Below are positions 1 to 7,591 of a DNA stretch of 64,000 bases, in pieces. The position numbers and the translations under genes are program-made. The DNA comes from Pandoraea sp. PE-S2T-3 (GTDB lineage Bacteria > Pseudomonadota > Gammaproteobacteria > Burkholderiales > Burkholderiaceae), in the NCBI RefSeq assembly GCF_002179965.1, contig NZ_NGUQ01000037.1, positions 186,001 to 250,000 of the forward strand, read 5' to 3'. Each line of letters opens with the position of its first letter. Position 1 is the stretch's first letter. The notes beneath the pieces were generated by a model. It was not told the origin of the DNA. It ran no database searches and was given only the letters and a program-made list of their open reading frames with translations.

Positions 1-155
1 TCGACATCATCAAGGACGCCGCCGATCCGACGGCCGAAGGGGAAGCCGAGAAGTTCGACGCCGATGTGGCGCTGATGACCGGTGAGCTTGCCAAACTGCT
101 CGACGATCTGATCGAAGCCGTGGGCGGTGAGCGCGAGATGGATAAGGCTGCGTGA
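1..155 (+). CDS. rdgC: Recombination-associated protein RdgC, C-terminal fragment
   Basis: Only the last 50 codons lie in the window, read from base 3 to a TGA at 153-155. The peptide has an acidic stretch followed by [20 protein letters not shown] and ends [10 protein letters not shown]. That matches from memory the RdgC carboxyl terminus, where an 'FDADF.LMTGEL..LL..L.EALGGE' pattern is typical. RdgC is a ring-shaped nucleoid-associated DNA-binding protein that modulates RecA. The gene is followed within 40 bases by a strong intrinsic terminator, as expected for a transcription-unit end. The family call rests on this short tail alone. Confidence 0.75.
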   Translation, partial: DIIKDAADPTAEGEAEKFDADVALMTGELAKLLDDLIEAVGGEREMDKAA

Positions 156-194
156 GGTGATTTGACGCTGCCTGATGTCTGAAAGGGCATAGGA

Positions 195-232
195 AACGCC
201 GCGACCCCGGTAACCGGGGCGCGGCGTTTTTT
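195..232. terminator. Intrinsic terminator after rdgC
   Basis: AACGCCGCG at 195-203 pairs with CGCGGCGTT at 220-228, with an inner ACCCCGG/CCGGGG stem, and is followed by T residues on the + strand. It separates rdgC (+) from the convergent dehydrogenase on the minus strand. Confidence 0.9.
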
Positions 233-256
233 CGTTGGCGTGTCCGCCGTCCGGCG

Positions 257-976
257 TTATTCCTGATTCGCTTGCGACGCCGGATCGATCAGGTAGACGC
301 CCTGCGAGAGCGCCTGCTTCACTTCGCGCGTGCGCTCGTCGACGCTCACTTCTTCTTCGCCCGCTTCGATGGCGTCGTAGGCCTGACGGACCACTTCGGC
401 CGGGGAGAGTTTTTCGGCGTCGAAGCCGCGCGTCAGATCGGTATCGATGAAGCCCGCATGCAGGCCGACGACCTGCGTGTTCTGGGCGCGCAAGGCCAGA
501 CGCGTGCCATTGGTGAGCGACCACGCGGCTGCCTTCGAGATCGCGTATTCGGGAATGACGCTTGAGCTGATCCAACTGACGATGGACAGCACATTCAGGA
601 TCGCGCCGCCGCCGTTACGACCGAGGGTATCGGCGAACGCCTGCGTCGTTGAGAGGATGCCAAAGACATTGGTTTCAAACGTGTCGCGCAGCAGCTTGTC
701 GGCACCGGGGCGTGTCAGACCTTCGGTCACGCGCGCAATACCTGCATTGTTGATGAGCAACGTCACGTCGCCTGCCAGTTGAGCAGCAGCGGCGACTTCC
801 TCGGGGTTGGTCACGTCGAGCTTGACGGGAATCACGCCCGGCAGCGTGACGTTGGCCGGATCGCGCGACCCGGCGTACACCTTCTTCGCCCCACGGGCGA
901 GGGCCTGTTTGGCAAATTCCAGCCCCAGACCCCGGTTGGCACCGGTCACAAATACGACAGCATCCTTGATGTTCAT
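257..976 (-). CDS. SDR family oxidoreductase (239 aa)
   Basis: A classical short-chain dehydrogenase/reductase. It shows the Rossmann glycine motif TGANRGLG near the N terminus, an INNAG motif in the middle, and the catalytic YAISK preceded by the Ser of VLSIVS. The start at 976 (MNIKDAVVF) is preferred over an upstream ATG at 1018 because a GGAG ribosome site lies 8 bases before it and the Rossmann strand starts at once. Classical SDRs transfer hydride between NAD(P) and alcohol/carbonyl substrates in the cytosol; the substrate here is unknown. It is divergent from a TetR regulator across a 230-base gap containing palindromes, so that regulator probably controls it. Confidence 0.9.
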   Translation of the reverse strand: MNIKDAVVFVTGANRGLGLEFAKQALARGAKKVYAGSRDPANVTLPGVIPVKLDVTNPEEVAAAAQLAGDVTLLINNAGIARVTEGLTRPGADKLLRDTFETNVFGILSTTQAFADTLGRNGGGAILNVLSIVSWISSSVIPEYAISKAAAWSLTNGTRLALRAQNTQVVGLHAGFIDTDLTRGFDAEKLSPAEVVRQAYDAIEAGEEEVSVDERTREVKQALSQGVYLIDPASQANQE

Positions 977-1035
977 TGCAGCGCTCCAGCGGAGTAGGTA
1001 AGCCGCGCAGTGCGGCATGGCTTCAGCTATACTTC

Positions 1036-1049
1036 ATGACAATTGTGAT
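1036..1049. promoter_or_regulatory. Near-perfect palindrome, operator candidate (distal)
   Basis: ATGACAATTGTGAT has one mismatched pair around a CAATTG core. It lies 60 bases upstream of the SDR start, in the SDR/tetR divergent gap. It shares the CAATTG core with the palindrome at 1124-1143, as expected for two sites of one repressor. Confidence 0.4.
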
Positions 1050-1123
1050 CGCCATCGTCATTGAGGGGCATTGTGCCGAGCTGCACGTCACTTTGTCAAT
1101 GGTGATCAACATTGTCTTTTTCG

Positions 1124-1143
1124 ATCGCGTCAATTGATGCGAT
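1124..1143. promoter_or_regulatory. 20-bp inverted repeat, TetR operator candidate
   Basis: ATCGCGTCAATTGATGCGAT is an inverted repeat with a single mismatched pair, centred on TCAATTGA. It lies 63 bases before the tetR start in the divergent gap. Size and placement fit a TetR-family operator; binding is inferred. Confidence 0.55.
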
Positions 1144-1206
1144 GTCGCTGATCCGGTGTCGCCACCTTAGCGGGTTCGACGTGGGTCGTGCGTCGCAGGA
1201 GCCAAT

Positions 1207-1803
1207 ATGGGAATTTCGAGAGAAAAGGCCGCGGAGAACCGCGAGGCCATTGTCGCCGCCGCCGAGCGGCTGTTTCGTGAACATGGTGTCGATGCGGTCG
1301 GCCTGACCGCACTGATGAAGGAAGCAGGCTTCACACAGGGCGGGTTTTACAACCACTTCAAGTCGAAGGACGCGCTGGTGGCTGCCGTGCTGGCGCGGGC
1401 GGTCGAGGGGACGGGCGGGGTGCTCGCCGGTGGCGACGTGGCGTTGCAAGCGGCGATGTCGCCGGAAGAGCGCGTCGAGCGCTATTTGTCCCCCGCGCAT
1501 CGCGACGACGTGGCGTGCGGTTGTGCGATGGCAGGATTTGCGGGCGATGCGCCTCGCATCGGCCCGGAAGCGCAAGCCTGCTATGCACAAGGGCTCGCCG
1601 ATGTCATCGGCACGCTGACCGGCGCTGCTCTGGCGCAGGGAATGACCGAGCAAGACGCTGCACAAGCCGCGATGGCGCGCTTCTCGCAGATGGTCGGCAC
1701 GCTGGTGCTGTCTCGGGCCGTCGCAGGCGCGGATCCGGTGCTCTCGGAAGCGTTGCTGGCGGCCGGACGTCAGGCATTGACAGGGCGAGCGAAGGGCGCT
1801 TGA
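1207..1803 (+). CDS. TetR/AcrR family transcriptional regulator (198 aa)
   Basis: The N terminus reads as a TetR helix-turn-helix domain: REAIVAAAERLFREHGVDAV, then GLTALMKEAGFTQGGFYNHF followed by KSKDALVAAVL. The remaining ~140 residues are the ligand-binding, dimerising helical domain, of a type often seen next to SDR genes. Start choice: ATG at 1207 with AGGAG seven bases upstream. It is divergent from the SDR at 257-976 and converges on the LysR gene with a 22-base gap. It most likely represses the SDR and itself through the palindromes in the divergent region; the ligand cannot be read from sequence. Confidence 0.9.
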   Translation: MGISREKAAENREAIVAAAERLFREHGVDAVGLTALMKEAGFTQGGFYNHFKSKDALVAAVLARAVEGTGGVLAGGDVALQAAMSPEERVERYLSPAHRDDVACGCAMAGFAGDAPRIGPEAQACYAQGLADVIGTLTGAALAQGMTEQDAAQAAMARFSQMVGTLVLSRAVAGADPVLSEALLAAGRQALTGRAKGA

Positions 1804-1825
1804 GGCGGCGTGCGCGCAGTCCGTG

Positions 1826-2740
1826 TCAATGCGGCGGCCAACGCCACGCCGCTCGCAGGCGATCACGCAGGAAGTCGACGAACGCCCGGGTGCGCGGGGC
1901 CAGATGACGGCTGTGCGGATACACCGCGTGCAACGGCGAGGCGGGAATCGGCAGCGCAGGCAGCACGCGCACGAGCCGGCCCGCGTTGATGTCGTCGCCC
2001 ACATCCCAGATCGATTTCTGTGCGATGCCGGCACCGTGCAGCGCCAACTCGTGCGCCGTGTCGCCGTCATCGACCACATAGGTGTTCTGCACCTGCACCC
2101 GCAGCGTTTCCGACGCCCACACAAACCGCCAGTCGCCATGCGCTGCATTACCGAACAGGATGCAGTCGTGTTGCTGCAAGTCGCCCACTTCACGCGGCGT
2201 ACCGCGCCGCGCCAGATACTCGGGAGAGGCGACCAGCACCCGGTAGTTCGGGGCAAGCTCCTGCGCGACAAGACTGGAGTCGGGCAGGGTGCCCACGCGA
2301 ATGGCCACGTCGATGCCGTGCGCGACGAGATCAACCCAGAGATCGCTCAATTCCAGATGCACCTTCAGATCGGGATGGCGCTCGCGAAACGCTACCAGTA
2401 GTGCCGCGAGATGCCGCCGCCCGAACGCGCGTGGTGCGCTGATGCGCAAGACGCCGCCCACGGTGCCCGCCTGCCGTGTCATCAACCGCTCGGTTTCCGC
2501 AATCTCTCCCAATATCCGCTGGCAGCACGCATGGAAGACCTGACCTTCCTCGGTCAGGGCCTGCCGTCGCGTCGTCCGGTTCAGCAGACGCACGCCGAGG
2601 CGCTGCTCAAGCAAGCCGAGCCGTTTGCTCACGACGGCCAAGGAGAGACCCAACTCGCGTGCGGCGGCCGACATGCTGCCCGTCGCGACGATGCGGTCGA
2701 ACAAGGTGAGGTCCAGCGTCTGATCGATCATCGGCGGCAT
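1826..2740 (-). CDS. LysR family transcriptional regulator (304 aa)
   Basis: A full-length LysR-type regulator. The N-terminal winged HTH covers about residues 5-65 (LTLFDRIVATGSMSAAAREL, LSLAVVSKRLGLLEQRLGVR, LLNRTTR). The effector-binding region (about 90-300) contains GVLRISAPRAFGRRHLAALL and PDLKVHLELSDLWVDLVAHG, followed by IDVAIRVG. It resembles the AaeR/DmlR-type subgroup. It is divergent from two SDR genes (2895-4474), so control of these is the simplest hypothesis. A short TCAA-N4-TTGA dyad sits just before its start. Start at 2740; an internal ATG at 2731 has no better ribosome site. Confidence 0.92.
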   Translation of the reverse strand: MPPMIDQTLDLTLFDRIVATGSMSAAARELGLSLAVVSKRLGLLEQRLGVRLLNRTTRRQALTEEGQVFHACCQRILGEIAETERLMTRQAGTVGGVLRISAPRAFGRRHLAALLVAFRERHPDLKVHLELSDLWVDLVAHGIDVAIRVGTLPDSSLVAQELAPNYRVLVASPEYLARRGTPREVGDLQQHDCILFGNAAHGDWRFVWASETLRVQVQNTYVVDDGDTAHELALHGAGIAQKSIWDVGDDINAGRLVRVLPALPIPASPLHAVYPHSRHLAPRTRAFVDFLRDRLRAAWRWPPH

Positions 2741-2744
2741 ATTC

Positions 2745-2756
2745 TCAATTATTTGA
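2745..2756. promoter_or_regulatory. LysR-type dyad (TCAA-N4-TTGA)
   Basis: TCAATTATTTGA is a perfect 4+4 dyad with a 4-base centre. It sits 4 bases upstream of the LysR start in the LysR/SDR divergent gap and fits the T-N11-A style of LysR boxes. Autoregulation is inferred. Confidence 0.45.
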
Positions 2757-2894
2757 AGAGAGTCATTCAGTTTTCCCGGGGATTATCTTCTTTTGGAATG
2801 AGGACGACAATGCGTCCATGACGTCGCGTGACAGGCCAAGGCCGGCGCAGACGCATGCTTTGCTTCGTCCTTTTCCATTCTCGGGAGATTCGGC

Positions 2895-3608
2895 ATGTTC
2901 AATTTCGAAGGCCAGCGCGTGCTGGTGATTGGCGGTAGTTCCGGTATTGGCCGCGCGGCGGCACAAGCGTTTGCGAAGGCGGGCGCGGCGGTCACGATCG
3001 CGTCGCGCAATCAGGCCAAGCTCGACGAAGCGTTGGCGACCATCGGCACCACAGCACGAGCGGTGGTGCTCGATACGGGGGATGCGGCGGCCGTTGAACA
3101 GTTTTTCGCCGATCACGCGCCGTGGCAGCACGTGGTGATCTCGGCCGCGCAGACGCCGACCGGCGCCGTGCGAAAGCTCTCGCTCGCCGATGCGCACGCC
3201 GCGTTCGACAGTAAGTTCTGGGGCACTTTTCACGTCGCCCGCTTTGCCAAGATCGGGGACGGCGGCTCACTCACGCTGACGTCCGGTTATCTGAGCGTGC
3301 GCCCGAGCACGTCGTCGGTCGTGCAGGGCGCGATCAATGCGGCCGTCGAGGCGCTGGGGCGAGGCCTCGCGCTCGAACTCTCGCCGGTGCGCGTGAACAC
3401 CGTCTCGCCCGGGCTGACGGCGACGCCGTTGTGGAACAAGCTGCCGGAAGCGGATCGCGAGGCGATGTACGCCAGTGCGGCACAACGGCTGCCGGCACGC
3501 CGTGTGGTCGCCGCGGAGGACGTGGCCAACAGCATTCTGTATCTCGCCGGTACGCCCAGCGCGACCGGTTCGACGGTACTCATCGATGCGGGTGGCGCGA
3601 TTGCCTGA
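2895..3608 (+). CDS. SDR-fold protein lacking the YxxxK catalytic pair (237 aa)
   Basis: The Rossmann part is intact: VLVIGGSSGIGRAAAQAFAK near residue 9 and the acidic D60. The late SDR motif NTVSPGLTATPL and the end TGSTVLIDAGGAIA are also present. Aligned on the helix that normally carries YxxxK, this protein reads QGAIN (Q144, N148), so both catalytic Tyr and Lys are absent. The NNAG motif is also replaced (VVISAAQ). Length is normal for an SDR. It may bind nucleotide without classical catalysis, or use another mechanism. It is 74 bases upstream of a second, intact SDR on the same strand and divergent from LysR. Confidence 0.85.
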   Translation: MFNFEGQRVLVIGGSSGIGRAAAQAFAKAGAAVTIASRNQAKLDEALATIGTTARAVVLDTGDAAAVEQFFADHAPWQHVVISAAQTPTGAVRKLSLADAHAAFDSKFWGTFHVARFAKIGDGGSLTLTSGYLSVRPSTSSVVQGAINAAVEALGRGLALELSPVRVNTVSPGLTATPLWNKLPEADREAMYASAAQRLPARRVVAAEDVANSILYLAGTPSATGSTVLIDAGGAIA

Positions 3609-3682
3609 CGTGATCGCGTGATGGTGCAAGCGCAGCGTCGCTTAACAAGTTGTCCTAACGAAAAATCTCTGGAGTCTCGGAC

Positions 3683-4474
3683 ATGCATATCGATCTGAAA
3701 GAAAAGGTGGCGCTGGTGACGGCGTCGACGGCGGGCATCGGGTTCGCGATTGCACAAGGGCTGGCCGCTGCCGGTGCGACGACGATCGTCAATGGCCGCT
3801 CGAAAGCGGGCGTCGACGCCGCAGTCGCGAAACTACGCGAGGCCGTGCCCGGTGCGCAGGTGCGCGGTGTCGCCGCCGATCTCGCGACGGCGAGTGGCTG
3901 CGATGCGCTGGTCGCCGAGGTGCCCGACGTGGATATCCTCGTGAACAACGCCGGTATCTTCGGGCCGCAGGACTTCTTCGAGATTCCGGACGCCGACTGG
4001 ACCCGTTTTTATGACGTCAATGTGCTCTCGGGAGTGCGACTCTCCCGGGCCTATCTGCCGGGCATGGCATCGCGTGAGTGGGGGCGTGTCATCTTTATTT
4101 CGTCGGAATCCGCACTGAATATTCCCGAGGACATGATTCACTACGGCATGACCAAAACCGCACAACTGGCCGTGTCGCGAGGGCTGGCCAAACGCATGCG
4201 GGGCACCGGGGTGACGGTCAACGCGGTGCTGCCGGGGCCGACGCTCTCCGATGGCATGGCGGAGATGCTGCATCAGGCCGGCGTGCCCGCCGATGCCGAC
4301 ATGGCGCAGGCGGCCGCAGCCTTCGTGCAGGAACATCGGCCCAGTTCGATCATCGGCCGCGCGGCCAGCACCACCGAGGTGGCGAACATGGTGGTGTATG
4401 TTGCATCGCCGCAGGCATCGGCCACCACGGGGGCTGCGCTGCGTGTCGATGGCGGTGTCGTAGATTCGCTCTAA
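3683..4474 (+). CDS. SDR family oxidoreductase (263 aa)
   Basis: A classical SDR with every motif in place: VALVTASTAGIGFAIAQGLA at about residue 9, ILVNNAGIFG, a Ser in FISSESALNI, the catalytic YGMTK, and NAVLPGPT after it. The C terminus ends ALRVDGGVVDSL as in 3-oxoacyl-reductase-like members. ATG at 3683 has GGAG upstream (ctggagtctcggac). It lies 74 bases behind the atypical SDR, probably in the same transcript, under the divergent LysR protein. The substrate is unknown; family members of this kind are usually annotated only as SDR oxidoreductases. Confidence 0.92.
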   Translation: MHIDLKEKVALVTASTAGIGFAIAQGLAAAGATTIVNGRSKAGVDAAVAKLREAVPGAQVRGVAADLATASGCDALVAEVPDVDILVNNAGIFGPQDFFEIPDADWTRFYDVNVLSGVRLSRAYLPGMASREWGRVIFISSESALNIPEDMIHYGMTKTAQLAVSRGLAKRMRGTGVTVNAVLPGPTLSDGMAEMLHQAGVPADADMAQAAAAFVQEHRPSSIIGRAASTTEVANMVVYVASPQASATTGAALRVDGGVVDSL

Positions 4475-4707
4475 TGCATTCGTAGGAATGCACAGGACAG
4501 GCGGCAGTCAGGCTCGCGTCAGGCAGCGGCCAGACGACGTGCTGCTGCGCTGCCGCAAAGACGTTGCATGGTGCCGGGGGATCTCCGGCAGATTTCCCTG
4601 TGGCACTCGAGAGCGGTATACCCGAATCACATTTGGGTACCTATCCCGATAGAGATTGCCTAGAATGAAAGCGTGCCATCCCGCCATTACGAAGTAAGGA
4701 GGCCGCG

Positions 4708-4860
4708 ATGCTTACAGGGAGCCTGATTGCAATGTTGGTGATTGTGCTGGTCGTCGGCGTTGCCGTCGCCTGGCTCGCGGACCGTAACTGGTGCCGTGAG
4801 CATCCGGCTGCGCGGCACACCACTTGGCGACGTCATCGTCGTGATATCCGGCACGGTTGA
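4708..4860 (+). CDS. Small single-pass membrane protein (50 aa)
   Basis: A short gene with a textbook ribosome site (AAGGAGG, 5 bases before ATG). The peptide begins MLTGSLIAMLVIVLVVGVAV, a single transmembrane segment that runs to about residue 24, followed by a short very basic tail rich in Arg, His and Trp (WRRHRRDIRHG). Inside-positive topology would put the tail in the cytoplasm. A shared bidirectional terminator follows 54 bases later. I do not recognise a family. The perfect ribosome site, the membrane segment and the terminator together argue that it is real. Confidence 0.65.
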   Translation: MLTGSLIAMLVIVLVVGVAVAWLADRNWCREHPAARHTTWRRHRRDIRHG

Positions 4861-4913
4861 TTCACCCGTCTGACTGGCGGCATGGAACCAGCCGCCAGAT
4901 GTCACCCAAATAA

Positions 4914-4940
4914 AAAGCCCGCCTTTCGGCGGGCTTTCTG
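4914..4940. terminator. Bidirectional intrinsic terminator
   Basis: AGCCCGCC (4916-4923), loop TTTC, GGCGGGCT (4928-4935), flanked by A-run and T-run so that it works in both directions. It lies between the small membrane protein (+) and the convergent small gene at 4972-5160. Confidence 0.9.
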
Positions 4941-4971
4941 TTGCTAGACACCTTAATTTCTGGCTGGACGC

Positions 4972-5160
4972 TCAGGCAACGGCCTGAAGGACGTACTTGC
5001 CCTGGACAGTGAGGCGCGGGGACTTCACACCCGGCGCCAACTCTTCCCATTCGATCAGTTTGCTATCAAGCAACGATTCGAGGTCCGGGCGGTCAAGCTC
5101 CACTTGCTCCGGAGCGTCCTTGACCAACATCAGGGTGGCAAATTCATGATGACTCAGCAT
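4972..5160 (-). CDS. Conserved small hypothetical protein (62 aa)
   Basis: It begins MLSHHEFATLMLVKDAPEQV and ends with a compact RLTVQGKYVLQAVA. The acidic, Leu-rich middle (LDRPDLESLLDSKLIEWEEL) resembles a small helical or winged-helix fold. From memory, near-identical proteins of about this length are common in Burkholderiales and carry no assigned function. A GGAGA ribosome site precedes ATG at 5160. It is divergent from minC across a long structured gap and ends in the shared terminator. Confidence 0.8.
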   Translation of the reverse strand: MLSHHEFATLMLVKDAPEQVELDRPDLESLLDSKLIEWEELAPGVKSPRLTVQGKYVLQAVA

Positions 5161-5260
5161 CTTCGTCTCCCGGTTTACGGTTTCAACAGGGGTCCCAACT
5201 CAAGGGACTTTAAGGATAGGTCACGAATATGGCACTTGCGCGACAGAATTCGCACTTTCG

Positions 5261-5277
5261 ATGCTGCTATGCAGCAT
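5261..5277. promoter_or_regulatory. Perfect 7+3+7 inverted repeat
   Basis: ATGCTGC-TAT-GCAGCAT, perfect. It is about 100 bases upstream of the small gene at 4972-5160 and about 240 bases before minC. It could be an operator or a hairpin in a leader. Confidence 0.45.
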
Positions 5278-5319
5278 TTCTTTTGGTGGACTTTCCCACC
5301 GCCAGCATAGGCGTTCAGG

Positions 5320-5337
5320 ATGACACTGGTGTGTCAT
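5320..5337. promoter_or_regulatory. Perfect 7+4+7 inverted repeat
   Basis: ATGACAC-TGGT-GTGTCAT, perfect, separated by two bases from the next dyad at 5340-5358. Its size suits a homodimeric repressor. Confidence 0.45.
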
Positions 5338-5339
5338 TC

Positions 5340-5358
5340 AATACGTCAATAGCGTATT
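5340..5358. promoter_or_regulatory. 6+7+6 inverted repeat
   Basis: AATACG, 7-base spacer, CGTATT. The flanking bases nearly extend it (TTCAATACG against CGTATTCAA). It is adjacent to the previous dyad. Confidence 0.4.
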
Positions 5359-5512
5359 CAAAATGCATTGATTTGCTGCGGTGCAATAGTGACCAAAACA
5401 GCGCAAATCGCGGGGTTCGCCCGCTTATTTTGAGTTTGCTTGGGGCCGAGGGACGGTAGAATGGCCCAATTTGCCAGCAACACGCTGCCAGCAACGCGCT
5501 CATCGACCTGAC

Positions 5513-6292
5513 ATGCCGCAAAAGAAAACGCCGTACTTCGAGTTACGCAGCGGTGCCGTGGATACCCTGCATTTCGTTGTCAAGACGCCGCAACTGGATA
5601 CGCTGCGCACCGAATTGGCGCAACGTTTCGAAGCCACCCCGGAGTTCTTCGCGGGAGACACCGTCGCGATCGACGTGCGGCGTCTGACCGGGGCCGAGCG
5701 AGTCGCCGTCCCTGCGCTGGCTGAAATGCTGGCGGAATTCCGGATGAAGCCGATCGGCGTGGTGGCCAATGCCGACCAGGCCGACTGGGCTGTGGTGGAT
5801 GGCCTGCCGCGCCTGGACAGTCATGAGCGCCGTGCCCCGCGCAATGGGCGCGAGACCGACGCGGCGGGCGAGACTTCCGGCGACGCCGCGACGTCTGCGG
5901 CTGCGGCCCACGCCGTTGCGAATGCGGCAAATGCGACGTTGCCGGAGCCTTCCGCAATCCCCTCGACCATCATCGACAAGCCGTTGCGTTCGGGCCAGCA
6001 GGTCTACGCAAAGGGCGATCTGATTTTGCTCGATCTGGTCAGTTATGGGGCCGAGGTGATCGCCGAAGGTAATATTCACATTTACGCGCCGCTTCGGGGG
6101 CGGGCGCTGGCCGGGGTGAAGGGCAAGCTTGATGCGCGCATCTTCTGTACCTGTCTGGAGCCTGAGCTGATTTCCATCGCCGGTATTTACCGTACCGGCG
6201 AACATGCACTGCCGCCCGATGTTCAGGGGCGCTCGGTGCAGGTGCGGCTGGTAGACGACAAACTGATTTTCGAGCCCCTCGGGCTCAAATGA
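5513..6292 (+). CDS. minC: Septum site-determining protein MinC (259 aa)
   Basis: MinC is the division inhibitor that destabilises FtsZ filaments away from midcell. The N-terminal FtsZ-interacting domain covers about residues 1-105 ([20 protein letters not shown] onward). A variable Ala/Thr-rich linker follows. The C-terminal beta-helical, MinD-binding domain begins near [20 protein letters not shown] and includes [20 protein letters not shown], then [20 protein letters not shown]. The start at 5513 ([12 protein letters not shown]) is chosen because the family begins just before FELR; the ribosome site is poor. It is first gene of minCDE, with minD 43 bases downstream. Confidence 0.97.
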   Translation: MPQKKTPYFELRSGAVDTLHFVVKTPQLDTLRTELAQRFEATPEFFAGDTVAIDVRRLTGAERVAVPALAEMLAEFRMKPIGVVANADQADWAVVDGLPRLDSHERRAPRNGRETDAAGETSGDAATSAAAAHAVANAANATLPEPSAIPSTIIDKPLRSGQQVYAKGDLILLDLVSYGAEVIAEGNIHIYAPLRGRALAGVKGKLDARIFCTCLEPELISIAGIYRTGEHALPPDVQGRSVQVRLVDDKLIFEPLGLK

Positions 6293-6335
6293 TTCGTAGC
6301 TAATTTCATCCTCAAGTTTGGGAAGGCATCGACAG

Positions 6336-7151
6336 ATGGCAAAAGTGATTGTGGTGACCTCTGGCAAGGGTGGTGTCGGCAAGACGACAACCAGCGCCAG
6401 CTTTTCCGCCGGCCTCGCCTTGCAGGGGCACAAGACGGCAGTCATCGATTTCGACGTCGGCCTGCGCAATCTCGATCTCATCATGGGTTGCGAGCGCCGC
6501 GTGGTGTATGACCTGATCAATGTGATTCAGGGCGAAGCAAACCTCAACCAGGCTCTCATCAAGGACAAGGCGACCGAGAACCTGTTCATCCTCCCCGCCT
6601 CGCAAACGCGCGATAAGGATGCACTCACGCAAGAAGGCGTCGAGAAGGTCATCAAGGACCTCACCGACATGGGCTTCGAGTACATTGTGTGCGATTCGCC
6701 GGCCGGTATCGAATCGGGCGCACTGCTCGCCATGCACTTCGCTGACGAAGCGCTGGTGGTGACCAACCCGGAAGTGTCGTCGGTTCGCGATTCGGACCGC
6801 ATTCTGGGCATCCTGTCGTCGAAGACGAAACGGGCCATCGAAGGCGGCGAGCCGATCAAGGAGCACCTGCTGATTACCCGCTACAACCCCAAGCGCGTGA
6901 GCGACGGCCAGATGCTGTCGCTGGAAGATATTCAGGAAATTCTGCGTATCAAGCTGATCGGCGTGATTCCGGAGTCGGAATCGGTACTGCACGCGTCGAA
7001 CCAGGGTACGCCTGCCATCCATCTGGAAGGCACTGACGTGGCCGACGCCTATCGCGACGTGGTGAGCCGATTCAAGGGCGAAGACAAGCCCATGCGCTTT
7101 ACCGACTATCAAAAGCCGGGGCTGTTGCAGCGTATTTTCGGCTCGAAGTAA
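6336..7151 (+). CDS. minD: Septum site-determining ATPase MinD (271 aa)
   Basis: MinD is a ParA/MRP-type ATPase that recruits MinC to the membrane and oscillates with MinE. The deviant Walker A GKGGVGKT (residues 10-17) with the signature N-terminal Lys is intact. [20 protein letters not shown] is the classic MinD signature, and [20 protein letters not shown] covers Walker B and switch II. The last residues, [12 protein letters not shown], form the amphipathic membrane-targeting helix. The start at 6336 ([13 protein letters not shown]) has GGAAGG upstream; an ATG at 6318 would add six non-family residues. minE follows after 11 bases. Confidence 0.98.
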   Translation: MAKVIVVTSGKGGVGKTTTSASFSAGLALQGHKTAVIDFDVGLRNLDLIMGCERRVVYDLINVIQGEANLNQALIKDKATENLFILPASQTRDKDALTQEGVEKVIKDLTDMGFEYIVCDSPAGIESGALLAMHFADEALVVTNPEVSSVRDSDRILGILSSKTKRAIEGGEPIKEHLLITRYNPKRVSDGQMLSLEDIQEILRIKLIGVIPESESVLHASNQGTPAIHLEGTDVADAYRDVVSRFKGEDKPMRFTDYQKPGLLQRIFGSK

Positions 7152-7162
7152 GGAGCGCGCCC

Positions 7163-7417
7163 ATGTCCTTCCTGTCTTTCCTCCTGGGGGAGAAGAAAAA
7201 GACCGCTTCCGTCGCTAAAGAGCGCCTTCAGATTATTCTGGCGCACGAACGCTCGGGCTCGTCGCCGCCGGCAGATTATCTGCCGGCGCTGCAACGTGAG
7301 TTGGTTGCCGTCATCTCCAAGTACGTCAAGATCGCCCAAGACGACATCAAAGTCAGCGTCGAGCACCAGGACAACCTGGAAGTGCTCGAAGTGAAGATCG
7401 AACTGCCGCAGACCTGA
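7163..7417 (+). CDS. minE: Cell division topological specificity factor MinE (84 aa)
   Basis: MinE stimulates MinD ATPase and confines MinC/MinD to the poles. The N-terminal membrane-interacting and MinD-activating helix is visible as [15 protein letters not shown]. The C-terminal dimerisation/topology domain follows ([20 protein letters not shown], then [20 protein letters not shown]). The length of 84 residues is typical. It is last in the operon, with a strong terminator 66 bases after the stop. Confidence 0.98.
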   Translation: MSFLSFLLGEKKKTASVAKERLQIILAHERSGSSPPADYLPALQRELVAVISKYVKIAQDDIKVSVEHQDNLEVLEVKIELPQT

Positions 7418-7483
7418 GCGTCCGCCGTTTTTCGGTTCTCACGCACTGACCCGCGGCCCTCGGGCCGCTGATCGCCGGATAAG

Positions 7484-7520
7484 CGAAAGCCCGCCACCCT
7501 ATCGCAGGGTGGCGGGCTTT
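7484..7520. terminator. Bidirectional terminator after minE
   Basis: GAAAGCCCGCCACCC (7484-7498) pairs perfectly with GGGTGGCGGGCTTTC (7506-7520) around a 7-base loop. It separates minE (+) from the convergent DUF1571 gene. Confidence 0.9.
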
Positions 7521-7591
7521 CGTCGTTGCTTGCGCGTTTGCGCGTTAGTGTGTCGAGACTTCCGCGTATCGGCCGAGGCCAGTCAGCCCGG

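Larger units (their letters stand above)
5161..5512. other. 352-base intergenic region before minC, three dyads
   Basis: No convincing gene. The stretch is clearly more AT-rich than its surroundings. It carries three inverted repeats within about 100 bases (5261-5277, 5320-5337, 5340-5358) and a possible -10 (TAGAAT, 5457-5462) 51 bases before minC. The -35 is weak. It probably holds promoters for both divergent units. Confidence 0.6.

Noticed and set aside
1096-2334. A 412-codon minus-strand frame spanning the TetR gene and part of LysR
   Set aside because: It is out of frame with both certain genes and has no family features.
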